5,639 nt of DNA from JACKAN01 sp964502735 (lineage in GTDB: Bacteria > Bdellovibrionota > Bdellovibrionia > Bdellovibrionales > UBA1609), in NCBI GenBank assembly GCA_964502735.1, contig CAZCYD010000104.1, forward strand, positions 1 through 5,639, written 5' to 3'. Below, in pieces: positions 3,441-5,639 of the stretch. Position 1 is the first letter of the stretch; each line of letters starts with the position of its first letter. The position numbers were made by a program, and so were the translations under genes. The notes beneath the pieces were generated by a model. That model saw nothing but the letters and a program-made list of their open reading frames with translations, was not told where the DNA came from and searched no databases.

Positions 3441-5639
3441 CTAGTTTAGTGGCTCAACCGGAATAGGGGCAATTATTAAATCGAAAGGACTGTTAGCTCC
3501 GCTAAACTCTGTCGAGGTGTAAAGAACAACACGAGCCTGCCAATTGACATCTGCAATTGTTGATGTCACAAGCGGAGTTATATCTGAGTAATTGGTATTA
3601 TTAATATTATTGAAACCAATTCTTTGTACTTGCGGGGTTAAAGTCGTGATGTTCTGTATATAAATAAACTCTGAGTTGTCAGGAGAAAGACGAAGAGTTG
3701 GTGCGGACGTTGTGTTTTCATTTTTTGATACGAGTACCTGACTGGCTCCTCCGGTTACACCTCTGGAGTAGGTTCTACGGTTGTGGCTGGAGTCGGCCCA
3801 ATTGTACAGAATTTTATTTGAGTTTGATTGGATGTGAAGCGTACAGCCACTCACACCAAATGTTGTGCTTGTAGAATTGATTCTCGTATCTCCAGTTGCC
3901 TCTGGGGTGATGGTAAATAAATCACTTCTCATGGCGTCGGTGATATTGCCACAATACACAATGCGACTGGAGTTTGGTGTCCAGCTTAAAGAATATAATA
4001 TACTGCCAGAAAAAGAGCTCCTTAAAGTTGTCAGGGCTGAACCATCGGAATTAACGACTCGAAGTCGTTTGTTACTATAAATACCTGTATCAGGGTTGAG
4101 GTGAGCGGCGTAGTAAGTGACTTTTTCCCCATTAGGACTTAAGGAGTAAGCATAGATATTATTGTCGGGGTCAAGAGTTTCATTGACTTTATTTAGGGCT
4201 GTGCCATCACTATTGACAGTATAAAGCTCATTAATGCCGGGGGTGTCTAAATCGCCAAATACGAGGATTTTTGCACCGTCGCTACTCACTTGGAAGCTCT
4301 TTACAGATTGACCTTCAGAGAGCTGAGAATGGAGTCGGATAGGGGTTCCTGATCCATTAGAATTGGCCATGTATAAATCCCTGGCTCCAAGGTCAGTGTG
4401 GTCAGCTAAATACAAAACTTTGTTTTCGTCACTAGTTATAACAGGAGGCAATGTGCCTACACAGCCCCCGTTGGTAAAAGGGTCATTTATGGTGGTTCTA
4501 GCTGTGCTACCATCTACATTTGCTGTGTACAGCTCAAAATCTGTTGCTGTGATTCCTCCACTGGAGTTAGCGCGATAAACTACTCGCGATCTGTTTTCAA
4601 TGAGATTGACGTCAACAATGTGTCCATTGGGTCCGTGAATGAGTTTCCTATCAGAACCATCTATATTGAGAGAAACAAGAGTGTTTTCACCCTCTTTTTC
4701 GAATTCTCCCAACATTAAGATTCTGTTTGCCTCTGGAGAAAGAAATATCCTGGAGGCATCGCTGTTGTGGTCGGTAAACTCAGGATGTAGACGAAAAAAA
4801 CTATCTCCGAATAAATTTTGGTAATAGACATTTACGACTCCTGCGTTTTCAAGAGTTCCTAAAAATACAACATGACAGAGATTGTCGTCCACTCTGGCGG
4901 AGTTTATACTGATACTTGTACTTGGATTGTCATAGAGAATTGTTTTGCCAAAGCTGTGGTCTTCATCTTTTATCGTCGCGGTTGCTGTTGCAATGTTCAT
5001 AGTTGCGTTTTGAGGGCTTGAAATCGTTGCGGTAAATGTCTTGTCGGCATCGGCGATACCATCGGCAATAAGAGGTACCGCTACGCCGATGGCCTTTTGT
5101 CCCGGAGGAATTGTTCGCGTTACTGTAACGGGAGTGTAATCGGAACCTGCTATGGCGGTGCCGTCTGAGGTGGTAAAACTAAAGGTTATGGGTTGGTAGG
5201 AGGGGTCAGAAAGTTCAGCGACGAAGACAGCGCTACAGCCTTCTTTTTGGGTTACATTTTTTAAAGAAATTGTAGGTGGGGTATCATTATCTAAAATTGT
5301 GATGGTGTGTTTTTTTATTCCTTTTATTATAGCTCCAGTTGGGAATCCTAAAACAACTTCTAAAGTTTCGGTTTCTTCCAGGCGAGTGTCGTCTATTATA
5401 TCAATAACAATATCGGCAGAGAGTTGGCCCGCTGGAATGGTAAGAGTTCCTGGGAGAGTGCTGTAGTCGTGGAGCCGACTGGCTGTACCGGCAAAGGTAA
5501 AAGGAATTGTGATATTCCCCTTTGAAATCTTTGAGAGCGACACAGCCAGGGATACGGAACCAACATCTTCTGTTACCTGAGTGTGTGCCTGCACAAAAGT
5601 GGCCTCAGGCAAAGTGTCGTCTTCCAAAATTTTAATTTT
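3441..5639 (-). CDS. Calx-beta and beta-propeller (PD40/TolB-like) protein, 5' end outside the window, 732 aa visible
   Basis: The frame is open to the right edge. The first visible residues (KIKILEDDTLPEA) look like the end of a Calx-beta repeat, so the true start lies outside and the in-frame TTG at 5627 is not a start. Calx-beta domain 1 spans visible residues about 12-119 (LHDYSTLPGTLTIPAGQ, then ETETLEVVLG, ending TILDNDTPP). Domain 2 spans about 122-227 (SDGTAIAGSDYTPV, ending TIKDEDHS). From about 240 to the end there are roughly ten units of about 50 residues, with the pattern (L)SP(D/N)(G/S)xKIxY...LYxxNxDGS, as in PD40/TolB propeller blades, for example LSPNGEKVTYYA, VSSDGAKILVFG and LSPDNSEFIYIQ. 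Such proteins are usually exported or on the cell surface; Calx-beta domains bind calcium and often serve in adhesion. No C-terminal anchor or sorting signal is visible after the last blade (IIAPIPVEPLN). The function is otherwise unknown. Confidence 0.9.
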   Translation of the reverse strand, partial: KIKILEDDTLPEATFVQAHTQVTEDVGSVSLAVSLSKISKGNITIPFTFAGTASRLHDYSTLPGTLTIPAGQLSADIVIDIIDDTRLEETETLEVVLGFPTGAIIKGIKKHTITILDNDTPPTISLKNVTQKEGCSAVFVAELSDPSYQPITFSFTTSDGTAIAGSDYTPVTVTRTIPPGQKAIGVAVPLIADGIADADKTFTATISSPQNATMNIATATATIKDEDHSFGKTILYDNPSTSISINSARVDDNLCHVVFLGTLENAGVVNVYYQNLFGDSFFRLHPEFTDHNSDASRIFLSPEANRILMLGEFEKEGENTLVSLNIDGSDRKLIHGPNGHIVDVNLIENRSRVVYRANSSGGITATDFELYTANVDGSTARTTINDPFTNGGCVGTLPPVITSDENKVLYLADHTDLGARDLYMANSNGSGTPIRLHSQLSEGQSVKSFQVSSDGAKILVFGDLDTPGINELYTVNSDGTALNKVNETLDPDNNIYAYSLSPNGEKVTYYAAHLNPDTGIYSNKRLRVVNSDGSALTTLRSSFSGSILYSLSWTPNSSRIVYCGNITDAMRSDLFTITPEATGDTRINSTSTTFGVSGCTLHIQSNSNKILYNWADSSHNRRTYSRGVTGGASQVLVSKNENTTSAPTLRLSPDNSEFIYIQNITTLTPQVQRIGFNNINNTNYSDITPLVTSTIADVNWQARVVLYTSTEFSGANSPFDLIIAPIPVEPLN

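Noticed and set aside
5625..5627. TTG as a start for the Calx-beta/propeller gene
   Set aside because: The frame is open upstream to the window edge and the residues before it look like the end of another Calx-beta repeat.
1..5639. CRISPR arrays, tRNA/rRNA genes, insertion sequences
   Set aside because: No regularly spaced direct repeats, cloverleaf-type sequences, transposase motifs or flanking inverted repeats were seen.

Overview
All convincing genes in this window lie on the minus strand, so transcription runs from right to left. The DNA is fairly AT-rich. The gene types (a Calx-beta/propeller exported protein, a predicted lipoprotein, a PgeF-type enzyme and an HPF/RaiA-like protein) together with strong AAGGAGG ribosome binding sites suggest a Gram-negative bacterium, possibly a Bdellovibrionota-like predator or relative. 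That assignment rests on general style, not a marker gene, and is weak.

Layout in transcription order (right to left). (1) 5639-3441: a large exported-type protein, open at the right edge, with two visible Calx-beta domains followed by about ten 50-residue beta-propeller (PD40/TolB-like) units. (2) 3440-2864: a 577-bp AT-rich non-coding stretch holding a candidate promoter, several dyads, a 25-codon small ORF with a very strong ribosome binding site, and an 8-bp-arm inverted repeat. (3) 2863-2555: a 102-aa single-domain protein resembling the ribosome hibernation factor HPF/RaiA fold, whose start is fixed by an AAGGAGG site. (4) 2427 (or 2445)-1663: a PgeF/YfiH-type multicopper-oxidase-like ('laccase domain') protein with its metal-site residues intact. 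(5) 1640-1173: a small membrane-anchored protein with one FG-GAP-like calcium loop, 22 bp behind pgeF and probably co-transcribed. (6) 1012-68: a predicted lipoprotein of unknown function with its own plausible promoter. Bases 1-67 hold no recognisable feature.

How the parts may work together: the HPF-like, PgeF and FG-GAP genes are co-directional with short gaps and could form one unit, joining ribosome protection with peptidoglycan quality control, but no shared pathway is shown. The most interesting points are the 25-codon ORF (with a Pro-Pro-Pro stretch) ahead of the HPF-like gene, which uses the same 10-base ribosome binding module as that gene, and an open -1 frame at the end of the HPF-like gene that reads like protein and stops exactly over the alternative GTG start of pgeF. 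Both are hypotheses that comparison with close relatives could settle. No RNA genes, CRISPR arrays or insertion sequences were seen.
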